64,000 nucleotides of DNA. Origin: Ureibacillus thermophilus. Its GTDB lineage: Bacteria; Bacillota; Bacilli; Bacillales_A; Planococcaceae. The position numbers and the translations under genes are program-made. Below are positions 17,559-25,617 of the stretch, in pieces. The DNA lies in assembly GCF_042657185.1 (NCBI RefSeq), contig NZ_JBHSNN010000013.1; one strand, written 5' to 3'. The first letter of the stretch is position 1; every line of letters starts with the position of its first letter. A model generated the notes under the pieces. That model did no database searches, had not been told where the DNA came from, and was given only the letters and a program-made list of their open reading frames with translations.

Positions 17559-18562
17559 GCAACAATAACTTTGACGGAGATTTAGAAAAATTTGTAAAAA
17601 ACCTTTTCGGAAACAATAAAAATAAAGAAAAGAAAAGTGTGCAAGATGCGAAAATTGTCAAAGAAAAGCCGCCATTCAATCCGAAAAAATACGTAAAGAC
17701 CGCAATTATTCTCACAGCTATTGCTGCTGTGCTCATCATACTGCTTTCCAATATATATGTAGTTAAAGAGAATGAATATAAAATTGTTCGGCAATTCGGG
17801 GAAGTGGTGAAATATCAAGATCAACCAGGTCTATATATGAAAATTCCATTTATTCAAAGTGTAACGACATTGCCGAAAAATTTAATGGTTTATGATATGT
17901 CGGAAGAAGAAATCAACACGTTGGATAAAAAACGCATCATTATTGATAACTATGCTGTTTGGCGTGTGACGGATCCAAAAGCTTTAATTTCCAACGCCCG
18001 ATCCTTGGTGAATGCAGAAGCCCGCATGGAAGAATTCATTTATTCCGTGTTGCGCACAGAACTTGGGCAAACGAATTATGATGAAATTATCAATGATGAA
18101 AATTCCGGCCGCGGCAGCCTCTCAGAAAAAATTACGAAAAGTGTAAACGAATTATTGCAAAAAGACAATTATGGAATTGAAGTAGTGGACGTGCGCATTC
18201 GCCGCACAGATTTGCCTCAGGAAAACGAAGAGTCTGTTTATAAGAGAATGATTTCCGATCGGGAATCCATCGCCCAAAAATATTTATCTGAAGGGGATGC
18301 AGAGAAAAATCGTATTGAAGCAAACACTGACCGCCAAGTGCAAGAAATGATTTCCACAGCGAAAAAAGAAGCGGCGTTGATTATTGCAGAAGGGGAAGCG
18401 GAAGCAGCAAGAATTTATAATGAAGCTTTCTCAAAAGACCCGGAATTCTATCAATTATATCGTACGCTGGAAACATATAAGAAAACTATTGGCGATGAAA
18501 CAGTCATTGTGCTCCCAGCAGACTCGCCATACGCAAGAATATTATCTGGCTATATTGATTAA
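17555..18562 (+). CDS. hflC: HflC-like SPFH/band-7 membrane protease modulator
   Basis: Partner of the preceding HflK-like protein, 335 residues. A basic cytosolic N-terminus of about 45 residues, longer than in E. coli HflC, precedes one transmembrane segment (about 47-68, AIILTAIAAVLIILLSNIY). The SPFH core has VVKENEYKIVRQFGEVV, and VVDVRIRRTDLPQENEESVYKRM matches the HflC hallmark. A helical tail with repeated AEGEAEAARIYNEAF follows. It starts at ATG 17555 behind GGGGCGG inside hflK. Function is inferred: modulation of FtsH or membrane quality control. A family A repeat begins 9 bases after the stop. Confidence 0.88.
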   Translation: MSNNNFDGDLEKFVKNLFGNNKNKEKKSVQDAKIVKEKPPFNPKKYVKTAIILTAIAAVLIILLSNIYVVKENEYKIVRQFGEVVKYQDQPGLYMKIPFIQSVTTLPKNLMVYDMSEEEINTLDKKRIIIDNYAVWRVTDPKALISNARSLVNAEARMEEFIYSVLRTELGQTNYDEIINDENSGRGSLSEKITKSVNELLQKDNYGIEVVDVRIRRTDLPQENEESVYKRMISDRESIAQKYLSEGDAEKNRIEANTDRQVQEMISTAKKEAALIIAEGEAEAARIYNEAFSKDPEFYQLYRTLETYKKTIGDETVIVLPADSPYARILSGYID

Positions 18563-18571
18563 TCACTTAAA

Positions 18572-18883
18572 GAGGATGAGATATAAACAAAAATTAAAGG
18601 GGCTCTTGAAAGAGTTTTAATAAAAAATTGATATGACTTAAAATTGATTGGAGTGACGGGGCGAGTTCCTGTCGTGCACGCTTAGTTGCTAAGCGGAGCA
18701 AGTTCAAGGAAGTAAATTCAAAGCTTTCCTGCAACAATCCCTCTCGAGACCACGAGGAGCGAAGGGATGACTCAGAGGAGAGTCTAGCCGGGCATGCGGA
18801 AAGCGTCCCCGGAACGGAAATCAATTTTTAAAGGGGGCGTCTGAAAAGTGGACAGCCCCGTTTTTTAGATTTGTCCCAACTTT
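18572..18883 (+). repeat. Family A repeat, copy A2 (long core, chimeric right end)
   Basis: The left end is degraded (GAGGATGAGATATAAAC). The core is the long variant, 90% or more like A1 and A4 by eye, and the right end is TTGTCCCAAC. The usual AACATTTTCTCC hairpin is missing. In its place at 18831-18866 is AAGGGGGCGTCTGAAAA joined to TGGACAGCCCCGTTTTTT, the two ends of family B with the middle absent. It lies 9 bases after hflC and can still form a terminator hairpin. Confidence 0.82.
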
Positions 18884-18983
18884 TTATATGAACATACAAT
18901 ACTAGCAATAATTACAACTTTCTCATTCCATTCGCCCCATTATATAATTGATACACATATAATATTAGAATCGAGGCGAAAGG

Positions 18984-19406
18984 ATGCATAAGCTAAATAA
19001 GTGGATTCAAAATCTTTTGCTGGCATTCATTATGTCTTCCAGCTTGACAGCATTATTTTTTTCAACTCCTTACGCTTTCTTAAAAATCAAAGTATTGCAA
19101 ATTCCTGCATCAATGATTGTATTTTTCATTCTCTCCATCTTAGTGGCGGAGGATGTTCGAAATAGTTTTAAAAAAGTGTTCCGTTATGAACAAAGAAAAG
19201 ATAAACGTTCTATTTGGCAAGTGGGCGTCGGCATGCTTTTCTATTTTTCGCAAGTCGGGATTGTAGAAGTGTTTTTCCGCTCTTGGATGGAACCGGAATT
19301 AGGAGGCATGCCTTTATACCTTGTCATTTCTTTTTTAAATGCCTTTATCATGACAGTTATTTACGAAGAAATTTTTTATGTGGAGGCGATTCATCAATCC
19401 CGTTAA
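18984..19406 (+). CDS. Small membrane protein of unknown function
   Basis: I do not recognise this 140-residue protein. It has four hydrophobic segments (about residues 10-32, 38-55, 79-98 and 106-128), with a basic loop FKKVFRYEQRKDKRS between the second and third, and ends shortly after YEEIFYVEAIHQSR. It starts at ATG 18984 behind GAGGCGAAAGG. It has its own promoter-like TATAAT (about 18957) after copy A2, and a strong terminator follows it, so it appears to be a single-gene unit. The truncated-looking EE motif recalls CPBP-type membrane proteases, but the protein is too short for that and the resemblance is weak. Confidence 0.6.
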   Translation: MHKLNKWIQNLLLAFIMSSSLTALFFSTPYAFLKIKVLQIPASMIVFFILSILVAEDVRNSFKKVFRYEQRKDKRSIWQVGVGMLFYFSQVGIVEVFFRSWMEPELGGMPLYLVISFLNAFIMTVIYEEIFYVEAIHQSR

Positions 19407-19430
19407 TAATGAAATAAAAGTTTGGAAAAT

Positions 19431-19467
19431 AACACGTATCGGTCGTTTTTCGACAGATACGTGTTTT
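19431..19467 (+). terminator. Terminator between the small membrane protein gene and polA
   Basis: AACACGTATC (19431-19440) pairs with GATACGTGTT (19456-19465), with an inner GTCG/CGAC stem and TTTT after it. Confidence 0.8.
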
Positions 19468-19530
19468 ATAATGGAGTTAACTGTGTAAAAGTAATGGAAG
19501 ATGATTGTTTTACTGAAGGAGTGCTCATGA

Positions 19531-22158
19531 GTGGGAAAAGAAAAATTATTATTGTTAGATGGAAATAGCTTGGCATATAGAGCCTTTTTTGCATTGCCGC
19601 TTCTTTCAAACGACAGCGGAATTCATACAAACGCGGTTTACGGCTTTACAACGATGCTTCAAAAAATATTGGAGGAAGAAAAGCCGACGAAAATGCTCGT
19701 TGCCTTTGATGCAGGGAAAACGACATTCCGCCATGAAACTTTTGAGGACTATAAAGGCGGCCGCCAAAAAACGCCGCCAGAGTTGTCGGAACAATTTCCG
19801 TATTTGCAAAAGTTAATTGATGCTTACCGTATTCCAAGATATGAGTTGGAAATGTATGAAGCGGACGACATCATTGGCACCTTAGCCCGCCAAGCGGAAG
19901 AAGAAGGGATTGATGTCATCATCGTGTCGGGGGATAAGGACTTGACGCAACTAGCTACGGAACGAGTGAAGGTGTATGTGACGCGCAAAGGAATGACCGA
20001 TATTGAACAATATACGCCGGAACACATCCAAGAAAAATACGGCATATCTCCAAAACAAATTATCGATATGAAAGGTCTGATGGGAGATGCTTCTGACAAT
20101 ATACCAGGCGTTCCGGGCATTGGGGAAAAGACGGCTATTAAATTGCTAAAGGAATACGGTTCCATCGAAAATTTATATGAAAATATCGGACAAATGAAGA
20201 AATCTAAAATGAAAGAAAAGCTCATTGAAAACGAAGAACAGGCAAAGATGAGCAAACAACTGGCAACCATCAACACGAAAGCGCCGATTGCGATTACATT
20301 GGAAGATTTGGATTATCCAGGCCCTGATGAAGAAGCAGTGCTTGAAGTTTGGAAAGAACTGCAATTTAAATCCCTTATTGAAAAATCGGACTTTGAAGCT
20401 AAAGAAAAAGAAACAGCTGAAATTGATTATCAAATTGTCCGTGAACTGACAAAAGAGCATTTTAGCGACTCTATGGCGGTTCATGTAGAAATGGAAAATG
20501 AGCAATATCATACTTGCCAAATTTTAGGATTCGGTTTTACAGATGGAACAAAGACTTTTTTTGTACCGGCGGATGTCTTGAACGAAAGCGAACTATTAAA
20601 GGCATATTTGGAAGATGAAACGAAAAAAAAATATATGTCTGATTTAAAAGCGGCTCAATGCATTTTAAAACGACAAGGCGTCACTTTGCGCGGCGTGGAA
20701 TTTGATTTGCTTTTAGCTTCCTACATCCTCAATCCTGCCATTTCAGGGGATGATGTGGCGACATTGGCAAAAGAATTCGGCTATACCAATGTCCATTCCA
20801 ATGAAGCTGTTTACGGAAAAGGCGCAAAATGGGCCTTGCCAGAACAAAATGATCTTGCAGAACACGTTTGCCGAAAAGCTCTTGCCATTTGGCACTGCAA
20901 AGAAGCGGCGACAAAAAAGCTAAAAGAAAATGAGCAGTTTGACCTGTACCATGACTTAGAATTGCCTTTAGCGGTGATTTTAGGCGAGATGGAAAGCCAA
21001 GGTATTAAAGTGGATATTTCCGCCCTTGAAAAAATGGGAAAAGAATTGCAAGAAAAAATCGCGGCGTTGGAGAAAGAAATATACGAACTTGCGGGGGAAA
21101 CATTCAACATTAATTCGCCAAAACAGCTGGGCGTCATTTTGTTTGAAAAGTTGGGTCTTCCGGTTATTAAGAAAACGAAAACCGGCTACTCTACTGCGGC
21201 AGATGTGCTGGAGAAATTAAAACATCATCACCAAATTGTTCAAGCGATTTTACAATACCGCACCCTTGCGAAACTGCAATCCACTTATATTGAAGGATTG
21301 ATGAAAGAAGTCCATCCGGAAGACGGCAAAGTGCATACTCGTTTTATGCAGGCATTGACGTCTACGGGACGCCTTTCTTCTACAGATCCAAACTTGCAAA
21401 ACATCCCGATTCGCTTGGAAGAAGGAAAAAAAATACGAAAAGCATTTGTTCCTTCCCATGAAGGCTGGCTGTTATTTAGCGCCGACTATTCGCAAATCGA
21501 ATTGCGCGTCATGGCCCATATGTCAAAGGACAAAAATTTGGTGGATGCTTTCAAACAAGGAATGGATATTCATACGCGGACGGCGATGGAAGTGTTCCAC
21601 GTTTCGAAAGATGAAGTCACATCGAATATGAGAAGGGCAGCTAAAGCGGTTAACTTCGGCATTATTTATGGAATCAGCGATTATGGATTATCCCAAAACT
21701 TGGATATTTCCCGTAAAGAAGCGGGCGAATTTATTGAAAAGTACTTCCAAAGCTTCCCAGGTGTTAAAGAGTATATGGACAACATCGTACAAGAAGCGAA
21801 AATGAAAGGATATGTTACAACACTTTTAAATCGCCGCAGATATTTGCCTGATATTTCGAGCAAAAACTTTAACTTAAGAAGTTTTGCAGAACGCACGGCG
21901 ATGAACACGCCCATTCAAGGAAGCGCCGCAGACATCATCAAAAAAGCGATGATTGATATTGATGCGAGGTTAAAAGAAGAAGGAATGCAGGCAAAGCTGC
22001 TTCTCCAGGTGCATGACGAATTGATTTTTGAAGCGCCGAAAGAAGAAATTGAAAAGCTGGAAAAAATGGTGCCGGAAGTAATGGAAAACGCCATCACCCT
22101 TGAGGTACCATTAAAAGTGGACATCTCTTACGGAAAGACTTGGTATGATGCGAAATAA
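19531..22158 (+). CDS. polA: DNA polymerase I
   Basis: Repair and Okazaki-fragment-processing polymerase of 875 residues. The 5'-nuclease domain (about 1-290) has DGNSLAYRAFFA, VAFDAG, YEADDIIGT and KGLMGDASDNIPGVPGIGEKTA. The middle 3'-exonuclease fold (about 300-470) lacks the metal-binding DxE motif: the equivalent site reads AVHVEMENEQYH, so proofreading is predicted to be absent, as in other bacillary Pol I. The polymerase domain has motif A SADYSQIELRV, motif B RRAAKAVNFGIIYG and motif C QVHDELIFE. GTG 19531 is chosen, with GAAGGAG before it; an ATG 4 bases earlier is out of frame. mutM follows after 12 bases and coaE after that, forming a repair-linked operon. Confidence 0.97.
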   Translation: MGKEKLLLLDGNSLAYRAFFALPLLSNDSGIHTNAVYGFTTMLQKILEEEKPTKMLVAFDAGKTTFRHETFEDYKGGRQKTPPELSEQFPYLQKLIDAYRIPRYELEMYEADDIIGTLARQAEEEGIDVIIVSGDKDLTQLATERVKVYVTRKGMTDIEQYTPEHIQEKYGISPKQIIDMKGLMGDASDNIPGVPGIGEKTAIKLLKEYGSIENLYENIGQMKKSKMKEKLIENEEQAKMSKQLATINTKAPIAITLEDLDYPGPDEEAVLEVWKELQFKSLIEKSDFEAKEKETAEIDYQIVRELTKEHFSDSMAVHVEMENEQYHTCQILGFGFTDGTKTFFVPADVLNESELLKAYLEDETKKKYMSDLKAAQCILKRQGVTLRGVEFDLLLASYILNPAISGDDVATLAKEFGYTNVHSNEAVYGKGAKWALPEQNDLAEHVCRKALAIWHCKEAATKKLKENEQFDLYHDLELPLAVILGEMESQGIKVDISALEKMGKELQEKIAALEKEIYELAGETFNINSPKQLGVILFEKLGLPVIKKTKTGYSTAADVLEKLKHHHQIVQAILQYRTLAKLQSTYIEGLMKEVHPEDGKVHTRFMQALTSTGRLSSTDPNLQNIPIRLEEGKKIRKAFVPSHEGWLLFSADYSQIELRVMAHMSKDKNLVDAFKQGMDIHTRTAMEVFHVSKDEVTSNMRRAAKAVNFGIIYGISDYGLSQNLDISRKEAGEFIEKYFQSFPGVKEYMDNIVQEAKMKGYVTTLLNRRRYLPDISSKNFNLRSFAERTAMNTPIQGSAADIIKKAMIDIDARLKEEGMQAKLLLQVHDELIFEAPKEEIEKLEKMVPEVMENAITLEVPLKVDISYGKTWYDAK

Positions 22159-22170
22159 GGAAGTGAAATT

Positions 22171-23043
22171 ATGCCTGAATTACCGGAAGTAGAAGGGGTT
22201 GTTCGGGCGCTGTCCCCGAAAATTGTAGGCAAAGTTATTTCAAGGGCATCCTTGTCTGAGACGATTTATCAATCCCATCAGTTAGGGAAACAGTGCATTG
22301 TCAAAAATATGGAGCCGGCTGCATTTGAAATGGCTTTAAGCGGGATGGAAATTAAAAGGGTCCATCGCCGGGCAAAGTATATTTTTATGGATTTAGAAAA
22401 AGATGGCAATCCCTTTCTCTTAGTGAATCATTTAGGGATGACCGGGGCATGGTTTGTCGTTCAAAAGGAAGAAGACATATTGGAAGAAAAATTCAAGAAA
22501 CACATCCATGCCCGCTTTTCTTTAACGACTGGTGAATTGCTCATTTTTTCCGATATTCGAAGATTTGGGGAGTTTCGGTTATTACATACTATTGATGAAC
22601 ATCCGCCATTATTGCAAATTGCGCCGGAACCATTTAATCAGAATGCATTAAACTACTTTTTAGCAAAATGCGAACTTCCGAAATATGCTAATAAGCCGAT
22701 TAAGGAAGTCATTATGGATGGCCAAGTGATTTCAGGATGCGGCAATATTTATGCAACGGAGGCTTTATTCCATGTAGGAATTCATCCTGCAAGAAAAACA
22801 GGAAGAATCAGCAAAGAGCGAAAAATTGCTTTATTTGAAGCCATTCAAAAAGTGTTATTGGAAAGCATTGAAATGGGTGGTTCAACGATCTCAGATTACC
22901 GCAATATCAACGGAGAAGCCGGTGGAATGCAGCATCGGCTGAAAATGTACGGGAAAAAGATTTGCCCGAACTGTTCGGCCAATACAAAGACAATGACCAT
23001 CGGCGGAAGAACGAGCGTCTATTGCCCAAAATGTCAACATTAA
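22171..23043 (+). CDS. mutM: Formamidopyrimidine-DNA glycosylase (Fpg)
   Basis: Base-excision enzyme removing 8-oxoguanine and FaPy lesions and cleaving the abasic site. It is 290 residues. PELPEVE at the N-terminus gives the catalytic Pro2 and Glu3, the beta-hairpin lysine lies in RRAKYIFMDLEKDG, and helix-two-turn-helix is at QVISGCGNIYATEALF. A C-terminal zinc finger has four cysteines (CPNC and CPKC, 20 residues between). It starts at ATG 22171 after AAGGAAGTG and sits 12 bases after polA. Its stop is 13 bases before the coaE start, so polA-mutM-coaE is co-transcribed. Confidence 0.97.
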   Translation: MPELPEVEGVVRALSPKIVGKVISRASLSETIYQSHQLGKQCIVKNMEPAAFEMALSGMEIKRVHRRAKYIFMDLEKDGNPFLLVNHLGMTGAWFVVQKEEDILEEKFKKHIHARFSLTTGELLIFSDIRRFGEFRLLHTIDEHPPLLQIAPEPFNQNALNYFLAKCELPKYANKPIKEVIMDGQVISGCGNIYATEALFHVGIHPARKTGRISKERKIALFEAIQKVLLESIEMGGSTISDYRNINGEAGGMQHRLKMYGKKICPNCSANTKTMTIGGRTSVYCPKCQH

Positions 23044-23056
23044 GAAGGTGTTAAAG

Positions 23057-23650
23057 ATGATTATTGGATTAACAGGAAGCATTGCAAGCGGTAAAAGCAC
23101 AGTGAGCAATATGTTGAAAGAATATGGTTTTCCAATTGTGGATGCAGATTTGGTGGCGCGGCAAGTCGTAGAGCCAGGAAGCGAAACATTGCAAAAAATT
23201 GCCGAAGTTTTTGGCAAAGAAATTTTAACGGAAAATGGAGAGCTGGATCGAAAAAAACTCGGTGCTATCATTTTCAATAATGAAGAGAAGCGGCAGTTAT
23301 TAAACAGCATTATTCATCCGGCTATTCGAAAAGAAATGCTTCGCCAGCGTGATGAGCATCTTGCAAATGGAGAAAAAACGGTCATTATGGACATTCCATT
23401 ATTATTTGAAAGCAAGCTTCAACATTTTGTTGATAAAATTTTAGTGGTGTCCGTATCGGAAGATGTTCAATTGCAAAGATTAATGGAAAGAAATCAATTG
23501 ACGGAAGAAGAAGCAAAGGCGCGCATCCAATCCCAACTGCCCCTATCCGTGAAAGAACAAGGAGCGGATGCAGTCATCAACAATAATGGCACCATCGACG
23601 AAACAAGAAAGCAGTTGGAACAAATATTAAATGAATGGGATGTTTTGTAA
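23057..23650 (+). CDS. coaE: Dephospho-CoA kinase
   Basis: Last step of coenzyme A synthesis: phosphorylates dephospho-CoA. It is 197 residues from ATG 23057, behind GAAGGTG; an in-frame GTG at 23048 overlaps that site. The P-loop is GLTGSIASGKST at residues 4-15. IVDADLVAR and VIMDIPLLFE are the substrate-side motifs, and RLMERNQLTEEEAKARI forms the lid. It is the last gene of the polA-mutM-coaE operon; a long imperfect hairpin follows. B. subtilis has ytaG (membrane protein) and further genes next, which are missing here. Confidence 0.96.
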   Translation: MIIGLTGSIASGKSTVSNMLKEYGFPIVDADLVARQVVEPGSETLQKIAEVFGKEILTENGELDRKKLGAIIFNNEEKRQLLNSIIHPAIRKEMLRQRDEHLANGEKTVIMDIPLLFESKLQHFVDKILVVSVSEDVQLQRLMERNQLTEEEAKARIQSQLPLSVKEQGADAVINNNGTIDETRKQLEQILNEWDVL

Positions 23651-23672
23651 ATTTTAAATAACGAAACTGAGG

Positions 23673-23725
23673 AAATTTCCATTTGGATCATAGGAATTCT
23701 CTATGGTCCGAAAGGAAATTTTAAT
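23673..23725 (+). terminator. Terminator after coaE
   Basis: A long interrupted stem AAATTTCC...GGATCATAG / CTATGGTCC...GGAAATTT (23673-23721) around GAATTCT is followed by TTAAT. It separates the polA operon from gapB. Confidence 0.65.
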
Positions 23726-23802
23726 AATACTACTTTTCTCCAATTATTCTGAAAATAACAAATTTTTTATTCCTATAAATAATGGTACACTATTTATTAG
23801 AA

Positions 23803-23813
23803 TGTGCTATACT
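23803..23813 (+). promoter_or_regulatory. gapB promoter with CcpN-type box
   Basis: TGTGCTATACT at 23803-23813 fits the CcpN operator consensus TRTGHYATAYW at every position and contains the extended -10 TGC-TATACT. The -35 at 17 bases (GTACAC) is poor. In B. subtilis CcpN represses gapB and pckA during glycolysis by binding over the promoter; that rule is established there and inferred here. Confidence 0.65.
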
Positions 23814-23860
23814 AATTGAGAAAAAGTAAACATAATTGAAGTAAAATAGGAGGATATATA

Positions 23861-24880
23861 ATGACAGTTTCTATTGCTATCAACGGCTTTGGTCGAATTG
23901 GTCGTATGGTGTTCCGACAAGCAATTGTTCAAGACGATTTAAATATAGTAGCAGTTAATGCCAGCTATCCTGCTAAAACATTAGCACATATGATTAAATA
24001 TGATACTATTCACGGTCATTTCGAAGGAACAGTTGAATACGAAGAAAACGCTTTAATCGTTAACGGAAAGCGTGTTCAATTAGTAGCTGAACGCGATCCT
24101 GCAAAACTTCCTTGGAAAGAGCTTGGCGTAGATGTTGTTATTGAAGCAACAGGTAAATTTAATGAGCGCGATAAAGCGGCTCTTCATTTGGAAGCGGGTG
24201 CAAAAAAAGTTATCTTAACAGCGCCAGGGAAAAATGAAGATGTAACGATTGTAGTCGGCGTTAACGATGACGTATTAGATGTATCAAAACACGATATTAT
24301 TTCAAACGCTTCTTGTACAACAAACTGCTTAGCCCCTGTTGTCAAAGTGCTCCATGAAGAGTTTGGAATTGAAAACGGTTTAATGACAACAGTTCATGCT
24401 TATACAAACGATCAGAAAAACCTAGATAACATGCATAAAGATTTGCGCCGTGCCCGTGCTTGCGGCCAAAGCATCATTCCTACAACAACTGGTGCCGCAA
24501 AAGCGTTAAGCAAAGTCATTCCTGAAATGGCAGGAAAAATCCACGGTTTAGCTCTGCGTGTACCAACACCTAACGTTTCTTTAGTTGACTTAGTGGTAGA
24601 TTTAAAACAAGATGTAACGGCAGAACAAATTAACGAAGCCTTCAAAAAAGCAAGTGAAGGTCCTTTGAAAGGCATTTTAAATTATACTGAAGAGCCCCTT
24701 GTTTCGGTGGATTTCAATACAACAACTTATTCATCCACAATTGATGCTCAATTAACAATGGTGATGGGCACAAGAAAAGTAAAAGTGATGGCTTGGTATG
24801 ACAATGAATGGGGTTATTCTGCACGTGTAGTAGATTTAACGAAAAAAGTTGTCAAAGCATTGGAAGCAGTAACAGCTTAA
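23861..24880 (+). CDS. gapB: Glyceraldehyde-3-phosphate dehydrogenase, gluconeogenic GapB type
   Basis: Runs the GAPDH step in the gluconeogenic direction, preferring NADP. It is 339 residues. The catalytic cysteine lies in SNASCTTNCLAPVVKV near residue 152, with the partner His in TTVHAYTNDQ. The position after the second strand reads VNASYPAKTLAHMIKYD instead of the NDLTD-like stretch of glycolytic GapA, the usual mark of GapB. YTNDQKNLDN and RARACGQSIIPTTTGAAKAL also match GapB. It starts at ATG 23861 behind AGGAGG. The promoter carries a CcpN-type box. nrdR follows after a terminator, while speD, found between them in B. subtilis, is absent. Confidence 0.94.
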   Translation: MTVSIAINGFGRIGRMVFRQAIVQDDLNIVAVNASYPAKTLAHMIKYDTIHGHFEGTVEYEENALIVNGKRVQLVAERDPAKLPWKELGVDVVIEATGKFNERDKAALHLEAGAKKVILTAPGKNEDVTIVVGVNDDVLDVSKHDIISNASCTTNCLAPVVKVLHEEFGIENGLMTTVHAYTNDQKNLDNMHKDLRRARACGQSIIPTTTGAAKALSKVIPEMAGKIHGLALRVPTPNVSLVDLVVDLKQDVTAEQINEAFKKASEGPLKGILNYTEEPLVSVDFNTTTYSSTIDAQLTMVMGTRKVKVMAWYDNEWGYSARVVDLTKKVVKALEAVTA

Positions 24881-24888
24881 ATGATGAG

Positions 24889-24928
24889 AGTGTAGACATT
24901 GTCTCTTGACTTTGTCTACACTTTTTAT
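24889..24928 (+). terminator. Terminator after gapB
   Basis: AGTGTAGACA (24889-24898) pairs with TGTCTACACT (24913-24922) and is followed by TTTTATTT. The rest of the gap to 25136 holds a TATAAT (25098-25103) that could serve nrdR, with no convincing -35. Confidence 0.85.
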
Positions 24929-25136
24929 TTGGAGCAGCGAATGTACACTTGCCAAAATGAAAATATTAACAATCTCGTCAATGAATTTCACTGCAATTCT
25001 TCTCGATTTTTTGTTGAAAGTGTATTAGAATTATAACTTATCTGCTTGTTTCGAAACTCGAGTATTTAGGAAAAGTGTCACGTTGTATGGATTTTGATAT
25101 AATAACAATTAAGAAACTAGACAGGGAGAATTAATT

Positions 25137-25604
25137 ATGAGATGTCCAAGTTGTCACTATAATGGAACACGTGTCGTCGATTCTAGACCCGTTGATGATA
25201 ATAAAGAAATTCGTAGACGTCGTGAATGCGAATCGTGCGGATATCGTTTCACCACCTTTGAAAAAGTGGAAGAAACGCCTTTAATTGTTGTAAAAAAGGA
25301 TGGTTCGAGGGAAGAATTCAGCCGGGAAAAGGTGCTTCGCGGACTGATTCGGGCTTGCGAGAAACGCCCTGTGCCATTAGAACAACTTGAACAAATCGTT
25401 TATGATATTGAGAAACAATTGAGAAGAATTGGAAATTCAGAAGTAAGTTCTGTGGATGTTGGCGAAATGGTGATGGACGAGCTTGCAAAAATCGATGAAG
25501 TGGCCTACGTTCGCTTTGCTTCGGTTTACCGGCAATTTAAAGATATCAACGTATTTATGGAAGAATTGACGGAATTGCTGAATCGCCAGTCCAAAAAACA
25601 ATGA
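25137..25604 (+). CDS. nrdR: Transcriptional repressor NrdR
   Basis: Nucleotide-sensing repressor of ribonucleotide reductase genes, 155 residues. An N-terminal zinc ribbon (CPSC at residues 3-6, CESC at about 31-34) and RRRRECESCGYRFTTFE are followed by an ATP-cone domain (about 49-140) with VVKKDGSREEFSREKVLRG. It starts at ATG 25137 after AGGGAG. It lies 13 bases before dnaB, so dNTP supply control is transcribed together with the replication-initiation genes dnaB and dnaI, as in B. subtilis. Confidence 0.97.
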   Translation: MRCPSCHYNGTRVVDSRPVDDNKEIRRRRECESCGYRFTTFEKVEETPLIVVKKDGSREEFSREKVLRGLIRACEKRPVPLEQLEQIVYDIEKQLRRIGNSEVSSVDVGEMVMDELAKIDEVAYVRFASVYRQFKDINVFMEELTELLNRQSKKQ

Positions 25605-25617
25605 TGGAGGGGAAAAA

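Noticed and set aside
18984..19406. CPBP-family membrane protease identity for the small membrane protein
   Set aside because: An EE pair is present, but the protein ends before the other catalytic motifs; kept as unknown.
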